A DNA stretch of 64,000 nt from Xanthobacteraceae bacterium (lineage in GTDB: Bacteria; Pseudomonadota; Alphaproteobacteria; Rhizobiales; Xanthobacteraceae), in the NCBI GenBank assembly GCA_019752575.1, contig JAIELW010000001.1, positions 310,001 to 374,000 of the forward strand. The letters run 5' to 3'. Shown one piece after another: positions 19,263 to 26,926 of the stretch; positions within the stretch are counted from its first letter, which is position 1, and the number at the start of each line of letters is the position of its first letter. The notes below the pieces were generated by a model that saw only the letters and a list, made by a program, of their open reading frames with translations, searched no databases and was not told the DNA's origin. A program made the translations under genes and the position numbers.

Positions 19263-20528
19263 TTACTTCCGCAAGCCTCTGATCTTGGAGAGCAGCGGCG
19301 AGAGAAGATCGTTCTTCTGCTTTTTCGATTCCGTGCGGCCGGTGATCGATTTTGCGATCTGCAGAAAGGTGTCCGCGGTTTTATGCTTCGCGGCGACTTC
19401 AGCGATCATCTGGCCGTTGTTCGACGCGGTGCCGAAGAGCTGCGGTTCGAACGGAATCTGCGCGACAGGTTCGGCGCCGAGCGCTTTCGCAAAATCTCCG
19501 GCCTTCACTTCCGGGCGTTTCGGTATACCGACCTGATTCAGGAGATACATCGGTGCGCGGTCGTTCGGCCGCGCGGATTTTGCGAGATCGAACATGTTTT
19601 TCGCATTGCGGAGATTGGCGAGATCGGGTGCCGCCACGATCAGAATATCGTCGGCGCCGAGAATCGCACGCTTGGCCCAGCCGCTCCACACGTGCGGCAG
19701 ATCGAGCACGATATAAGGTACCGAAGCGCGGAGCGTATCGAAGATCGGCTCGAAGCCTTCCGGCGAAATGTCGTATTCGCGATCGAGCGTCGCGGGCGCC
19801 GCAAGCAGGCTCAGATGATCGGTGCACTTGGAGAGCAGGCGGTCGATAAAGGCGCCGTCCACGCGATCCGGCGAGAACACGGCGTCCGCGATGCCCTGCG
19901 GCGGGTCCTGATTGAAGTCGAGGCCGGCAGTGCCGAAGGCGAGATCGAGGTCAGCGACCACCGCGTCGATTGCAAGATCCCGCGCAATCGCAAAACCGAT
20001 GTTGTGCGCGACCGTCGATGCGCCGACACCGCCCTTCGCGCCGATCACACCCACGATCTTGCCGACCGGCTTTGCGTCCGCCGAGCCGTAGAGACCGGAG
20101 ATCGACGCAACGAGGTCGAGCGGCCCGAGCGGCGCGACCAGATAGTCGCTGACGCCACGGCGCACGAGCTCGCGATAGAGAATGATGTCGTTCACACGGC
20201 CGACGACGACGACCTTGGTGCCGGCATCGCAGCTTTCCGAGAGACGGTCGAGGCCTTCGAGCAGCGCATTGCCGTGACCGTTATACTCGATGAAGATCAC
20301 GTTCGGCGTGGCCGAGACGCGATAGGCTTCTTCCGCAGCGGGAAGCCCGCCCATCGAAACCTTCACATGCGCGCGTGCCATGCGCCGGTCGGCGGCGCAG
20401 TTCTGGACGGCGTGCGCAAGCTCCGGCGTTTCGCAGAACGCCTGAATCGTAATGCGCGGCACCGGAGCGATGTGGCGCTCCGGTTCGGCAGCAGGAATAT
20501 TATGATCGAGTACGGGCGCGGATCTCAT
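19263..20528 (-). CDS. cpaE: Tad pilus localisation protein CpaE/TadZ, atypical ParA/MinD-like ATPase
   Basis: This 421-residue protein has an N-terminal receiver-like domain (about 25-150, VVVVGRVNDIILYRELVRRGVSDYLVAPL) followed by a ParA/MinD-like ATPase domain from about 156. CpaE/TadZ proteins position the pilus machine at the pole. The deviant Walker A reads KGGVGAST (165-172): the second lysine of the usual KGGVGKT is replaced, as in other TadZ proteins, so ATP hydrolysis may be weak or absent. The ATG at 20528 overlaps the cpaD stop by one base; the frame stays open to 21173, but that region codes for CpaD in another frame. Confidence 0.94.
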   Translation of the reverse strand: MRSAPVLDHNIPAAEPERHIAPVPRITIQAFCETPELAHAVQNCAADRRMARAHVKVSMGGLPAAEEAYRVSATPNVIFIEYNGHGNALLEGLDRLSESCDAGTKVVVVGRVNDIILYRELVRRGVSDYLVAPLGPLDLVASISGLYGSADAKPVGKIVGVIGAKGGVGASTVAHNIGFAIARDLAIDAVVADLDLAFGTAGLDFNQDPPQGIADAVFSPDRVDGAFIDRLLSKCTDHLSLLAAPATLDREYDISPEGFEPIFDTLRASVPYIVLDLPHVWSGWAKRAILGADDILIVAAPDLANLRNAKNMFDLAKSARPNDRAPMYLLNQVGIPKRPEVKAGDFAKALGAEPVAQIPFEPQLFGTASNNGQMIAEVAAKHKTADTFLQIAKSITGRTESKKQKNDLLSPLLSKIRGLRK

Positions 20529-21250
20529 CAGTTGCCTACGTTGCTTGCCTTGGTCTGCGTCGGATAGGTCGTGGATGGATCCTGACCCTGGCGATATTTT
20601 TCGAGCACGGTCTTGCGGCGCGCCGCATAGCTCGGCTGCTCCGCGCGCGGCTGCACGAGGTCTTCCGGATTGGCGACGGAAGCCGCGAGATTGTGCTGGG
20701 TCGCGCAACCGAAGTTCCGCGACGAATAATTCTGCGCCCAGTCCGGGCTCGGCGTGGGGCCGAGATTTTCCTGACCAACGTGGCAGCGGTTCGCCACCTG
20801 CGCCGTGATCGCCGCGAAGGTGAGACGGATCGGGGCGACGTTCGAAGGCGCGTCGGACTGATAGGCCTGAACCTGGATCGCGCGGGCGGGCACGCCCGAG
20901 GAAACAAGAAGGCTGCGGAGTTCGCGCAGCGTGCGGCTCGACGCCACTTCGTTTGCGACATTCGCTGGCAGTTCGATCGTCAGCGGGCCGGAGCCGTGGC
21001 GGCGCCACTGCGAGGCGAAGCCGCCGGCGAGCGCGCGCTGTTCCGGCGTAAGACCGATGCGGCCAGTGCCCACGAACATCTGCACTGAGCGCGTGCCTTC
21101 GTTGACCTGGATCGGATGACGATCGCGATAGTCGGCCGGCACCGTGCCGGTCACGATGCGGTCGGTCTGGCAACCGGCTACGGCAATCGAGACGGCTCCG
21201 ATAAAGAGCGCGGCGCGAAGACGGGCGGGAAGGACGCTTATTACTGACAT
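20528..21250 (-). CDS. cpaD: Tad pilus lipoprotein CpaD
   Basis: This 240-residue CpaD-family protein helps assemble or stabilise the pilus secretin in the outer membrane. The start is the ATG at 21250 (MSVISVLPARLRAALFIGAV), followed by the lipobox V-A-G-C near residue 27, so it is a probable lipoprotein. The upstream frame to 21319 would place extra residues before the signal peptide. SPDWAQNYSSRNFGCATQHNLAASVANPEDLV is the hallmark of the CpaD family C-terminal half. It lies between cpaC (16 bases upstream) and cpaE (one-base overlap). Confidence 0.94.
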   Translation of the reverse strand: MSVISVLPARLRAALFIGAVSIAVAGCQTDRIVTGTVPADYRDRHPIQVNEGTRSVQMFVGTGRIGLTPEQRALAGGFASQWRRHGSGPLTIELPANVANEVASSRTLRELRSLLVSSGVPARAIQVQAYQSDAPSNVAPIRLTFAAITAQVANRCHVGQENLGPTPSPDWAQNYSSRNFGCATQHNLAASVANPEDLVQPRAEQPSYAARRKTVLEKYRQGQDPSTTYPTQTKASNVGN

Positions 21251-21266
21251 CTTACGCTCCAAACAC

Positions 21267-22739
21267 TCAATCCAGAATGAAACCGTAGTTACCCTTGAGG
21301 CGCTTCTGATCGTTGGCACCGGCCACGCCGTAGATGCGATTGAGACGGCCGAGCAGAACCGCCGACTGATCGGAGGGATTGGAGAAGCCGTCGTCCGGTC
21401 GCACCAGTTCCTGCTGCGCGGTGCCCTTCACGACATAAGGCGTCACCATGATCATCAATTCGGTCTGGCCGGTGAGATAGTCCCGGCTCTTGAACAACGT
21501 GCCGAGCACCGGAAGATTCATCAGACCCGGAAGGCCGTTGATGTTGTGCTTGGTCTGCTCCTGCAAGAGACCCGCCATCACGAGGGACGCGCCGGACGAG
21601 AGTTCGACCGTGGAGTTGGCGCGGCGCACGCGCAGCGCCGGAATGGTCACGGTCGAAAGACGGATCGCGCCTTCGGAGGAGAGTTCGCTGACTTCGGTGC
21701 CGACGCGCAGGCTGATCTTGCCTTCGGAAAGCACGACCGGCGTGAATTCGAGCGCGACACCGAACTGTTTGAACTGAATCTGCACCTGGCACTGGCCGGT
21801 CGTCGGATCGCAGCTCTGGCCGGCGGGAATCGGGAATTCGCCGCCTGCGAGGAATTTCGCGGATTCGCCGCTGATCGCGGTGAGGTTCGGCTCGGCGAGC
21901 GTGCGCATGACGCCGGCCTGCTCCATTGCGCGAATGGTCGCCTGCACCGTACCGCCGTTCGGCAACGTGAAGGACGGCCGGATGTTGCTCGTGGAGAGCA
22001 GCGTGTTCTGCGCCGAGAACGGGTTGGTGTTCTCGAAATTCACAACCGCAGCGCCGACATTGACGTTGCTGCCGCTCAGATCGACGCCGAGTTGCTTCAG
22101 GATATTACGCTGCACTTCCGCAACCGTGACCTTCAGCATGACCTGCTCGCGGTCGCGGATGGTCAGGCCGTTCACGACCTTGTTGGCGTCACCCACCATG
22201 CGCGCGGCGGTATCGAAGATGTGCTGCGCTTCGGCCGCGGAAGCGACCGTGCCGGAGAGCACGATACTGTCGCCGATCGCATCGACCTTGACCTGGGCCG
22301 AGGGCGCGAGGCGCTGGATCGTCGCGCGAACTCCGACAGCGTCGAGCGCGACCTCGATGTCGTAAGCCGCGATCTGCTGGCCGCTTTCGTCGAAGAACAC
22401 GATATTGGTTTGCCCGGCTTTCACCCCGATGAGATAGGCCCGGCGCGCGGATCGGATCACGGCGTTTGCGACCGCGGGATTCGCAATCAGCACGTCCTTG
22501 GCGTCACGCGGCAGATCGACCACGATGGACTTGCCGACACCGAGCGCGAGGAAGTTGCCGCGTGCGTGGATCACGGGAATTTGCGGCTGCGCACGTTGAA
22601 AGGCCGGAGCATTATTCGGCGGACCCACGAGCTGCGGCTCGGCGGCGTGCACCGCTACGGGCAACGTCATCGCGGCGGCTGTGAAAGCCGCAAGGAAAGC
22701 GAATATTAACCCTGCTTTTGCGGCTAGTGGCTTTTGCAT
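21267..22739 (-). CDS. cpaC: Tad pilus outer-membrane secretin CpaC
   Basis: This 490-residue protein forms the outer-membrane channel for the Flp pilus. It begins with a Sec signal peptide (FAFLAAFTAAAMTLPVAVHA), then the pilus-specific N-domain (about 50-120; SIVVDLPRDAKDVLIANPAVANAV), a BON-like domain (about 120-190) and the secretin core, with VPILGTLFK-type sequence represented by LPVLGTLFKSRDYLTGQTELMIMVTPYVV near 400-430. GAAGGATCGAGG upstream of the ATG supplies the ribosome site. A separate gene at 25190 encodes a second copy of the N-domain alone. Confidence 0.96.
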   Translation of the reverse strand: MQKPLAAKAGLIFAFLAAFTAAAMTLPVAVHAAEPQLVGPPNNAPAFQRAQPQIPVIHARGNFLALGVGKSIVVDLPRDAKDVLIANPAVANAVIRSARRAYLIGVKAGQTNIVFFDESGQQIAAYDIEVALDAVGVRATIQRLAPSAQVKVDAIGDSIVLSGTVASAAEAQHIFDTAARMVGDANKVVNGLTIRDREQVMLKVTVAEVQRNILKQLGVDLSGSNVNVGAAVVNFENTNPFSAQNTLLSTSNIRPSFTLPNGGTVQATIRAMEQAGVMRTLAEPNLTAISGESAKFLAGGEFPIPAGQSCDPTTGQCQVQIQFKQFGVALEFTPVVLSEGKISLRVGTEVSELSSEGAIRLSTVTIPALRVRRANSTVELSSGASLVMAGLLQEQTKHNINGLPGLMNLPVLGTLFKSRDYLTGQTELMIMVTPYVVKGTAQQELVRPDDGFSNPSDQSAVLLGRLNRIYGVAGANDQKRLKGNYGFILD

Positions 22740-22759
22740 CGTCAGCCTCGATCCTTCGC

Positions 22760-23548
22760 TTACTTCGCGGTCTGCGTTGAGTTGATGCCGAAGCGGACGA
22801 AATTCACGCGGCTCGAATTCCGCTCGGGCTCGTCGGTTTCGGTGGCGACATTCGGCTTAGCGTCAGCGAGCGAGCGGAGCGCGAGAGAGATGGTGCCGCG
22901 CTGACGCGACATCGCAAGCGTTTCAGCCTGCTGCGGCCCAAGTTCGAGCGTCGCGGTCTTGCCGACGACGACCTTCTGGCCGTTCTTTTCTTCAACCGTC
23001 TGGTCGATCGCGAGTATACGGATATTGCGCAGAATGGTTTCGGTCGTGATCGCGTCCGCGTTCTGCTGGCTCTGCTCGCGCCGCGTTAGCATCACATCGA
23101 CGCGGTCGTTCGGCAGGATGAACCCGCCGGCGCCGGTTTCGACGGAAATTTCGGTCGATACCGCGCGCATGCCGGCGGGCAGAATCGCCGACATGAAGCC
23201 GGAGCCGTCGGCGCGGACGAGTTTTTGTTCGCGGATCGGTTCGCCCGCGATGAAGGGCGAGCGCGCAACCGCACCCTTGAATTCATTCAGCGCATCGGGG
23301 CGGTCGGGCCTGCGGATGAAAAGCGGGCCTGCGGCCGCGATCGGCCACGCCTGCCAGGAGAGATCTTCCGGCGATACGGCGCGACCGACTGCGATGTCGG
23401 TCTTCGCGACGAGAATTTCCACGGTTTCGGAAACAGGTCTGACGATCTGCTGCACTGGCGCGGGCACTCGTTCGCCGCCAGAAAACATAAAGGCGGCGGC
23501 GCCAGCCGTTACGGCGATGCCGAGAACAATTAGACGCGCGGGTTTCAT
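22760..23548 (-). CDS. cpaB: Tad pilus assembly protein CpaB (SAF domain)
   Basis: This 262-residue periplasmic protein has one N-terminal membrane helix or signal (ARLIVLGIAVTAGAAAFMFSG) and an SAF domain at about 45-110 (VEILVAKTDIAVGRAVSPEDLSWQAWP). CpaB/RcpC proteins work with the secretin. The ATG at 23548 begins right before the hydrophobic segment; the longer frame to 23620 would add 24 polar residues. It is the first gene of the cpaB-to-tadC operon. The 140 bases upstream contain AT-rich sequence, including a TTAACCAT-type half-site for the cell-cycle regulator CtrA on the minus strand near 23640, suggestive only. Confidence 0.93.
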   Translation of the reverse strand: MKPARLIVLGIAVTAGAAAFMFSGGERVPAPVQQIVRPVSETVEILVAKTDIAVGRAVSPEDLSWQAWPIAAAGPLFIRRPDRPDALNEFKGAVARSPFIAGEPIREQKLVRADGSGFMSAILPAGMRAVSTEISVETGAGGFILPNDRVDVMLTRREQSQQNADAITTETILRNIRILAIDQTVEEKNGQKVVVGKTATLELGPQQAETLAMSRQRGTISLALRSLADAKPNVATETDEPERNSSRVNFVRFGINSTQTAK

Positions 23549-23688
23549 ACGCTCACTCTTCCACTCGTGCTGAACCGGGACCGGGATATGGTCGCGGGGC
23601 TGCCACGTGCCGGATTTCACCAGCTAAGGGTCAACTTATGGTTAATGAGCAGTAGCGGAATTTAATTAATAAGAACTTGCACTTAGCG

Positions 23689-24195
23689 TCAGAGTGCAAT
23701 CGCCTTCATGAAAGGTGTTTCCGGGTAAACCATGAGGCCGGCAAGCGCGAGCGCGATGCCGTAGGGAATCCCGGTCTGGAAATCGTGCAGCCGCGCGATC
23801 CATTTCTGTCTCGCGAGAATCGCCGGCATCGGTAGCGTGCGGAGTTGCAAAAGGATCAGCGTTAGCGCGCCGCCGGCAACGGATGCGATCAGCAGATATT
23901 CCAAGAGATGCGAGAAACCGAGCCACAGCGCGGTCGCAGCCGCAAGCTTCGCATCGCCGCCGCCGATCCAGCCGCGCGCAAAGAAGCCGAACGCGGCCAC
24001 AAGTACGATGGTGCCCGCAAGCAAGTGACGGCCGACATCGCTCCAGCCCATGCCGGTGAGCCATGCCATGAGAAAGAAACCAATTATTAACGCAAGCGAA
24101 ACGCGGTTCGAGATCGTCATCGAGACGAGATCGCTCGCAGCGGCAAACGCCATCGCCGCCGGGAAAAGGCCGAGAACGAGAATTTCGAGAACCAT
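23689..24195 (-). CDS. cpaA: Tad prepilin peptidase CpaA/TadV (A24 aspartic protease)
   Basis: This 168-residue membrane protease cleaves the Flp prepilins and the TadE-like pseudopilins. The two catalytic aspartates are visible: D22 in AASDLVSMTISN and D81 in the GGGD motif (78-81, followed by AKL). There are about five to six membrane helices and no N-methylation domain, as usual for TadV. I prefer the ATG at 24195; a GTG three codons upstream (24204) is also possible, and neither has a strong ribosome site. It lies between cpaB and the first pilin gene. Confidence 0.93.
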   Translation of the reverse strand: MVLEILVLGLFPAAMAFAAASDLVSMTISNRVSLALIIGFFLMAWLTGMGWSDVGRHLLAGTIVLVAAFGFFARGWIGGGDAKLAAATALWLGFSHLLEYLLIASVAGGALTLILLQLRTLPMPAILARQKWIARLHDFQTGIPYGIALALAGLMVYPETPFMKAIAL

Positions 24196-24280
24196 CGGGA
24201 ACACGCCGGCTTTCGCGGAATATACCGCCGATTTAATCGGTAAAGCCTAAGCGAAGCATGAATCGGAAGGCATAAAACAG

Positions 24281-24308
24281 AAAGACCCCGGCCTTAGCCG
24301 GGGTCTTT
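24281..24308 (-). terminator. Rho-independent terminator after the first Flp pilin gene
   Basis: A perfect 12-bp stem (AAAGACCCCGGC at 24281-24292 against 24297-24308) with the loop CTTA is followed on the minus strand by CTGTTTTATG. It sits 42 bases after the pilin stop and would insulate the abundant pilin transcript from cpaA. Confidence 0.92.
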
Positions 24309-24350
24309 CGTTGCAGAGAACGCAGAAACAAGGAGTCTTGGAAAGAAGCC

Positions 24351-24512
24351 TTACTTCAGAGCGCTTTCGACCGAGGTGAAAGTCGACGTGAGCTTGGTGC
24401 CGACGCCTTGCACGACGGCGATGATGGCAACCGAGATACAGGCGGCGATCAGACCGTATTCGATGGCAGTCGCACCCGACTCGTCTTTCAGAAAGCGAAC
24501 AAGATTCTTCAT
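24351..24512 (-). CDS. Flp family type IVb pilin, copy 1
   Basis: This is the major structural subunit of the Tad pilus, only 53 residues: MKNLVRFLKDESG, then ATAIEYGLIAACISVAII and a short tail ending in SALK. CpaA should cleave after the glycine in ESG|ATAIEY; the glutamate and tyrosine after the cut form the Flp motif. The mature protein would have about 40 residues, nearly all hydrophobic helix. It differs from the second copy at only four residues (L4/I, V5/A, E49/S, S50/N). It was found by direct translation. It is followed by its own strong terminator. Confidence 0.95.
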   Translation of the reverse strand: MKNLVRFLKDESGATAIEYGLIAACISVAIIAVVQGVGTKLTSTFTSVESALK

Positions 24513-24666
24513 TGACGGCTCCCTCAGAGGTTGAACGGACCGGCTCTTCTGTCCGGTCGCGGACGGAAGCTACAAAGAAGTTCCTGCGCTCACGTAAAGT
24601 CTGCTACCTAAAATTGAAACGAAAGTTCCGGCGTTCTGCAAGAGTTGCATTCGGGAATTAGAAACG

Positions 24667-24698
24667 CGAAAGGCTCCGGCTTGCGCCGGAGCCTTTCG
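24667..24698 (-). terminator. Rho-independent terminator after the second Flp pilin gene
   Basis: A perfect 14-bp stem (CGAAAGGCTCCGGC at 24667-24680 against 24685-24698) with the loop TTGC follows the pilin stop by 21 bases on the minus strand. A weak T-rich tail (GTTTCTAATT) follows. The stem sequence differs from the terminator of copy 1, so it did not arise simply as part of the same recent duplication or has since diverged. Confidence 0.9.
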
Positions 24699-24719
24699 TA
24701 CTTTCGAGTTCGCGAACGC

Positions 24720-24881
24720 TTACTTGAGGGCGTTCGAAACCGAGGTGAACGTCGAGGTCAGCTTGGTGCCGACACCCTGCACGACCGCGATGATGGCGAC
24801 CGAAATGCAGGCGGCGATCAGGCCATATTCGATGGCAGTCGCGCCGGACTCGTCCTTCAGGAAACGAGCGATATTCTTCAT
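24720..24881 (-). CDS. Flp family type IVb pilin, copy 2
   Basis: This is a second 53-residue Flp prepilin, starting MKNIARFLKDESG and with the same cleavage and helix region (ATAIEYGLIAACISVAII) as copy 1. The ATG is preceded by AGGAGCCTTGAAAC on the minus strand, an adequate ribosome site. It is the first pilin after the divergent intergenic region at 24882-25189, so its promoter should lie there. With a terminator behind each pilin, the two copies are probably separate transcripts. Confidence 0.95.
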   Translation of the reverse strand: MKNIARFLKDESGATAIEYGLIAACISVAIIAVVQGVGTKLTSTFTSVSNALK

Positions 24882-25189
24882 GTTTCAAGGCTCCTTGAAC
24901 CTAGTTGGCTCTCTGCATGTCCGCCGGACTTTTTTGTCCGATCGAACGTGTGTGAACCTATCGCGAGCGGATTGCGTCACGGTTAATTCGATCGCAGAAA
25001 CCCCGTGTTTTCAGGGCGAAATGAAACACGGTTAACGTTCCGCTGCGCGATTCGAAGAACCGTTACAGCGCAAAGCCTCATCCCGTGCGGCGCGCAAAAG
25101 ATGCGTCCGGCAGCCGCGGGACGTTTGGATTTCATTCACCAATTTCGGCGAGAGTCCCGTCATCCGTTGCGTTCGTGTTGGAGGCGTTT
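24882..25189. promoter_or_regulatory. Divergent control region between Flp pilin and secretin-domain gene
   Basis: This 308-base gap has no credible gene. It must hold the promoter of the second pilin (minus strand) and of the gene at 25190 (plus strand). The exact nine-base direct repeat CACGGTTAA occurs at 24978-24986 and 25027-25035, 49 bases apart, each ending in the TTAA half-site used by CtrA-type regulators. An inverted repeat CCGTGTTT / AAACACGG (25003-25010, 25024-25031) overlaps the second one. I find no full TTAA-N7-TTAA box here. Function is inferred from position. Confidence 0.45.
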
Positions 25190-25657
25190 GTGCTGCGTCA
25201 TCAGATCAGGACCTTGCTTGTGCTGTGCGGTCTTGTGATCGCACCGAACCTCGCTTTGGCCGATGCTATCTCCGTCATCCTGGATCAGGCCAAACTGATG
25301 CGCCTGCCCGACCGCGTCTCGACCATTATTATCGGCAATCCCTCGATCGCCGACGGCACGCTGCAAGCCGGCGGTCTTATGGTCGTAACCGGCAAGGGCT
25401 ATGGCACGACCAATCTGATGGTTCTGGATTCTAAAGGTACCGTGCTCGCGGAGCACACGATCACGGTGACTGCGCCGGTGCACGGCCTCACCGTTTTCCG
25501 CGGCTCCGACCGCGAAACCTTGAGCTGCGCTCCGAATTGCCAGCGGACCCTGGTGCCGGGCGACGCTTCGGCCGTTTTCGACGCCGTCGTCGCCCAGAAC
25601 GGCACGCGTAACGGCCTTTCCGCCGGTAGTCCGCAGGCCGCAGCTCCCGCTCGCTGA
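25190..25657 (+). CDS. Stand-alone secretin N-domain protein of the Tad locus
   Basis: This is a 155-residue periplasmic protein. The GTG at 25190 has GGAGG exactly five bases upstream, far better than the in-frame start at 25085. A Sec signal peptide (IRTLLVLCGLVIAPNLALAD) precedes a domain (about 28-105) that matches the N-terminal pilus domain of CpaC: LMRLPDRVSTIIIGNPSIAD corresponds to the SIVVDLPRDAKDVLIANPAVAN region there, followed by GKGYGTTNLMVLDSKGTVLAEH. There is no BON or secretin core. Two cysteines (CAPNC) follow and may form a disulphide. It could act as an adaptor or decoy of the secretin N-ring. It is divergent from the pilins and upstream of the pseudopilins. Confidence 0.85.
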   Translation: MLRHQIRTLLVLCGLVIAPNLALADAISVILDQAKLMRLPDRVSTIIIGNPSIADGTLQAGGLMVVTGKGYGTTNLMVLDSKGTVLAEHTITVTAPVHGLTVFRGSDRETLSCAPNCQRTLVPGDASAVFDAVVAQNGTRNGLSAGSPQAAAPAR

Positions 25658-25667
25658 TCGCTTTTAG

Positions 25668-25682
25668 TTAACCGCTTGCTAA
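25668..25682 (+). promoter_or_regulatory. Near-consensus CtrA-type box upstream of the TadE-like genes
   Basis: The sequence TTAA-CCGCTTG-CTAA matches the TTAA-N7-TTAA full box of the alphaproteobacterial cell-cycle regulator CtrA with one mismatch. It lies 91 bases before the first TadE-like gene. Pilin genes are CtrA targets in Caulobacter, so the placement is sensible, but a single near-match is weak evidence. Confidence 0.35.
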
Positions 25683-25773
25683 CGGCGGGCCGCGCCTTCT
25701 GAGCGCGCAGTTCAACGAATTTTCAAGCGATAAAAGCTACAAACGCGGCACGATAGAGCGCGGACCTCAACCC

Positions 25774-26349
25774 ATGTTCGGTATTTCATTCCGTAAGGAA
25801 AAAGCCTCCGGAACGACGCGCGGCCTGCGCCGCCTGGTCGTGCGTTTCGGACGCAAGAACGACGGTGCCGCCGCGGTCGAGTTCGCGATGGTCGTCGTGC
25901 CGTTTTTCGCGATTCTGTTTGCAATCATCGAGCTCGCACTTGTGTTCTGGGCGGGTCAGGTGCTCGAAACCGCGGTGAACGATACCAGCCGTCTCGTCAT
26001 GACCGGCCAGGCGCAGAAGCAGAACTTCGATCAGACGCGATTCAAGACCGAGCTTTGTGCGCGTGTACTCGGCCTGTTCAACTGCACTACCGGCATGCTG
26101 ATCGACGTTCGCACCTCGGGCGCTTTTGCGAGCGCAAACCTCGGCAAGCCCGCCTTCAAGGCGAACGGTCAGGTCGACGACACCGGCTTCCAGTACCAGA
26201 CTGGCGGACCCGGCGACATCGTCGTCGTTCGCGTGATGTACGAGTGGCCGCTCATTCTCCGCACCTTCGGCCTCGATCTCGCCGATACGCCGAGCGGCAA
26301 GCGCCTCATTATGTCGGCGGTCGCATTCCGCAACGAGCCTTATCAATGA
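25774..26349 (+). CDS. TadE-like pseudopilin, first copy
   Basis: This 191-residue protein has a basic cytoplasmic N-terminus (about 30 residues), then the TadE segment DGAAAVEFAMVVVPFFAILF, whose G-A and E are the expected prepilin peptidase site and +5 glutamate, and one membrane helix. The rest (about 65-191) is periplasmic and contains C-rich LCARVLGLFNC. TadE and TadF are minor pseudopilins processed by CpaA/TadV and needed for pilus assembly. The next gene overlaps it by four bases. Which copy corresponds to TadE or TadF cannot be decided from sequence alone. Confidence 0.88.
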   Translation: MFGISFRKEKASGTTRGLRRLVVRFGRKNDGAAAVEFAMVVVPFFAILFAIIELALVFWAGQVLETAVNDTSRLVMTGQAQKQNFDQTRFKTELCARVLGLFNCTTGMLIDVRTSGAFASANLGKPAFKANGQVDDTGFQYQTGGPGDIVVVRVMYEWPLILRTFGLDLADTPSGKRLIMSAVAFRNEPYQ

Positions 26350-26921
26350 GCATGATCGCGATTTCGGAATTCTTCGCTTCGCTGCGCGGCAAACTTTCGC
26401 GCTTTTCGCACGACAAGCGCGGCGTTTCGGCCGTCGAATTCGCGATCATTCTGCCGTTCATGGCGATGCTCTATCTCGGCGGCACCGCGATCACGCAGGC
26501 GATCATCGTCAAGCGCAAGGTCGTGCTGGTAACGCACACCGTGGGCGACCTCGTCGCGCGCGACAACAGCATCACCAATGCGGAAGTCACTGCGATTTTC
26601 GATGCCGCGAAAGCGGTGTTCGCGCCCTATACTTGGAATTCCCTGCTCAAGATCAAGGTGACGAGCGTCAACATCAACGCAGCCGGTACCGCGACGGTCG
26701 GCTGGGGCGAAGCCTTTCAGGATACGGCGCGTGTGCCGAACGCAACTGTCACGCTTCCGACCGGCCTGAACACGCCGAATACGTCGATCATCTGGACGGA
26801 AGTCAGCTACAATTTCACGCCGCCGGTTGGCGGCGCCTTCACCGGTGGCACGCTCACATTGACCGACCAGCTCTATATCCGCCCGCGCCTCGTCACTACG
26901 ATCACGCGCACGGCAAACTGA
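26346..26921 (+). CDS. TadE/TadG-like pseudopilin, second copy
   Basis: This 191-residue protein starts at ATG 26346, overlapping the previous stop (ATGA). Its N-terminus has KRGVSAVEFAIILPFMAMLYLGGTAITQAIIVKRK: a prepilin-like G-V-S-A-V-E site and a single membrane helix, followed by a periplasmic domain of about 140 residues without cysteines, rich in threonine and asparagine. The similarity to its neighbour is confined to the N-terminal TadE segment. It lacks the von Willebrand domain of full-length TadG. It is convergent with the phosphomutase gene. Confidence 0.87.
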   Translation: MSMIAISEFFASLRGKLSRFSHDKRGVSAVEFAIILPFMAMLYLGGTAITQAIIVKRKVVLVTHTVGDLVARDNSITNAEVTAIFDAAKAVFAPYTWNSLLKIKVTSVNINAAGTATVGWGEAFQDTARVPNATVTLPTGLNTPNTSIIWTEVSYNFTPPVGGAFTGGTLTLTDQLYIRPRLVTTITRTAN

Positions 26922-26926
26922 GCCGC

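Noticed and set aside
19263-20528. Damaged ATPase in CpaE because of the altered Walker A
   Set aside because: The KGGVGAST form is usual in CpaE/TadZ proteins, so it is a family trait and not a defect.
17856-20567. Open frame of 903 codons on the plus strand across cpaF and cpaE
   Set aside because: It is antisense to two well-supported Tad genes, has no recognisable domain, is rich in D, R and H as expected for a GC-codon shadow, and has no ribosome site.
21144-22709. Open frame of 521 codons on the plus strand opposite cpaC
   Set aside because: CpaC has a signal peptide, secretin motifs and operon context on the minus strand; the plus-strand frame has none of these.
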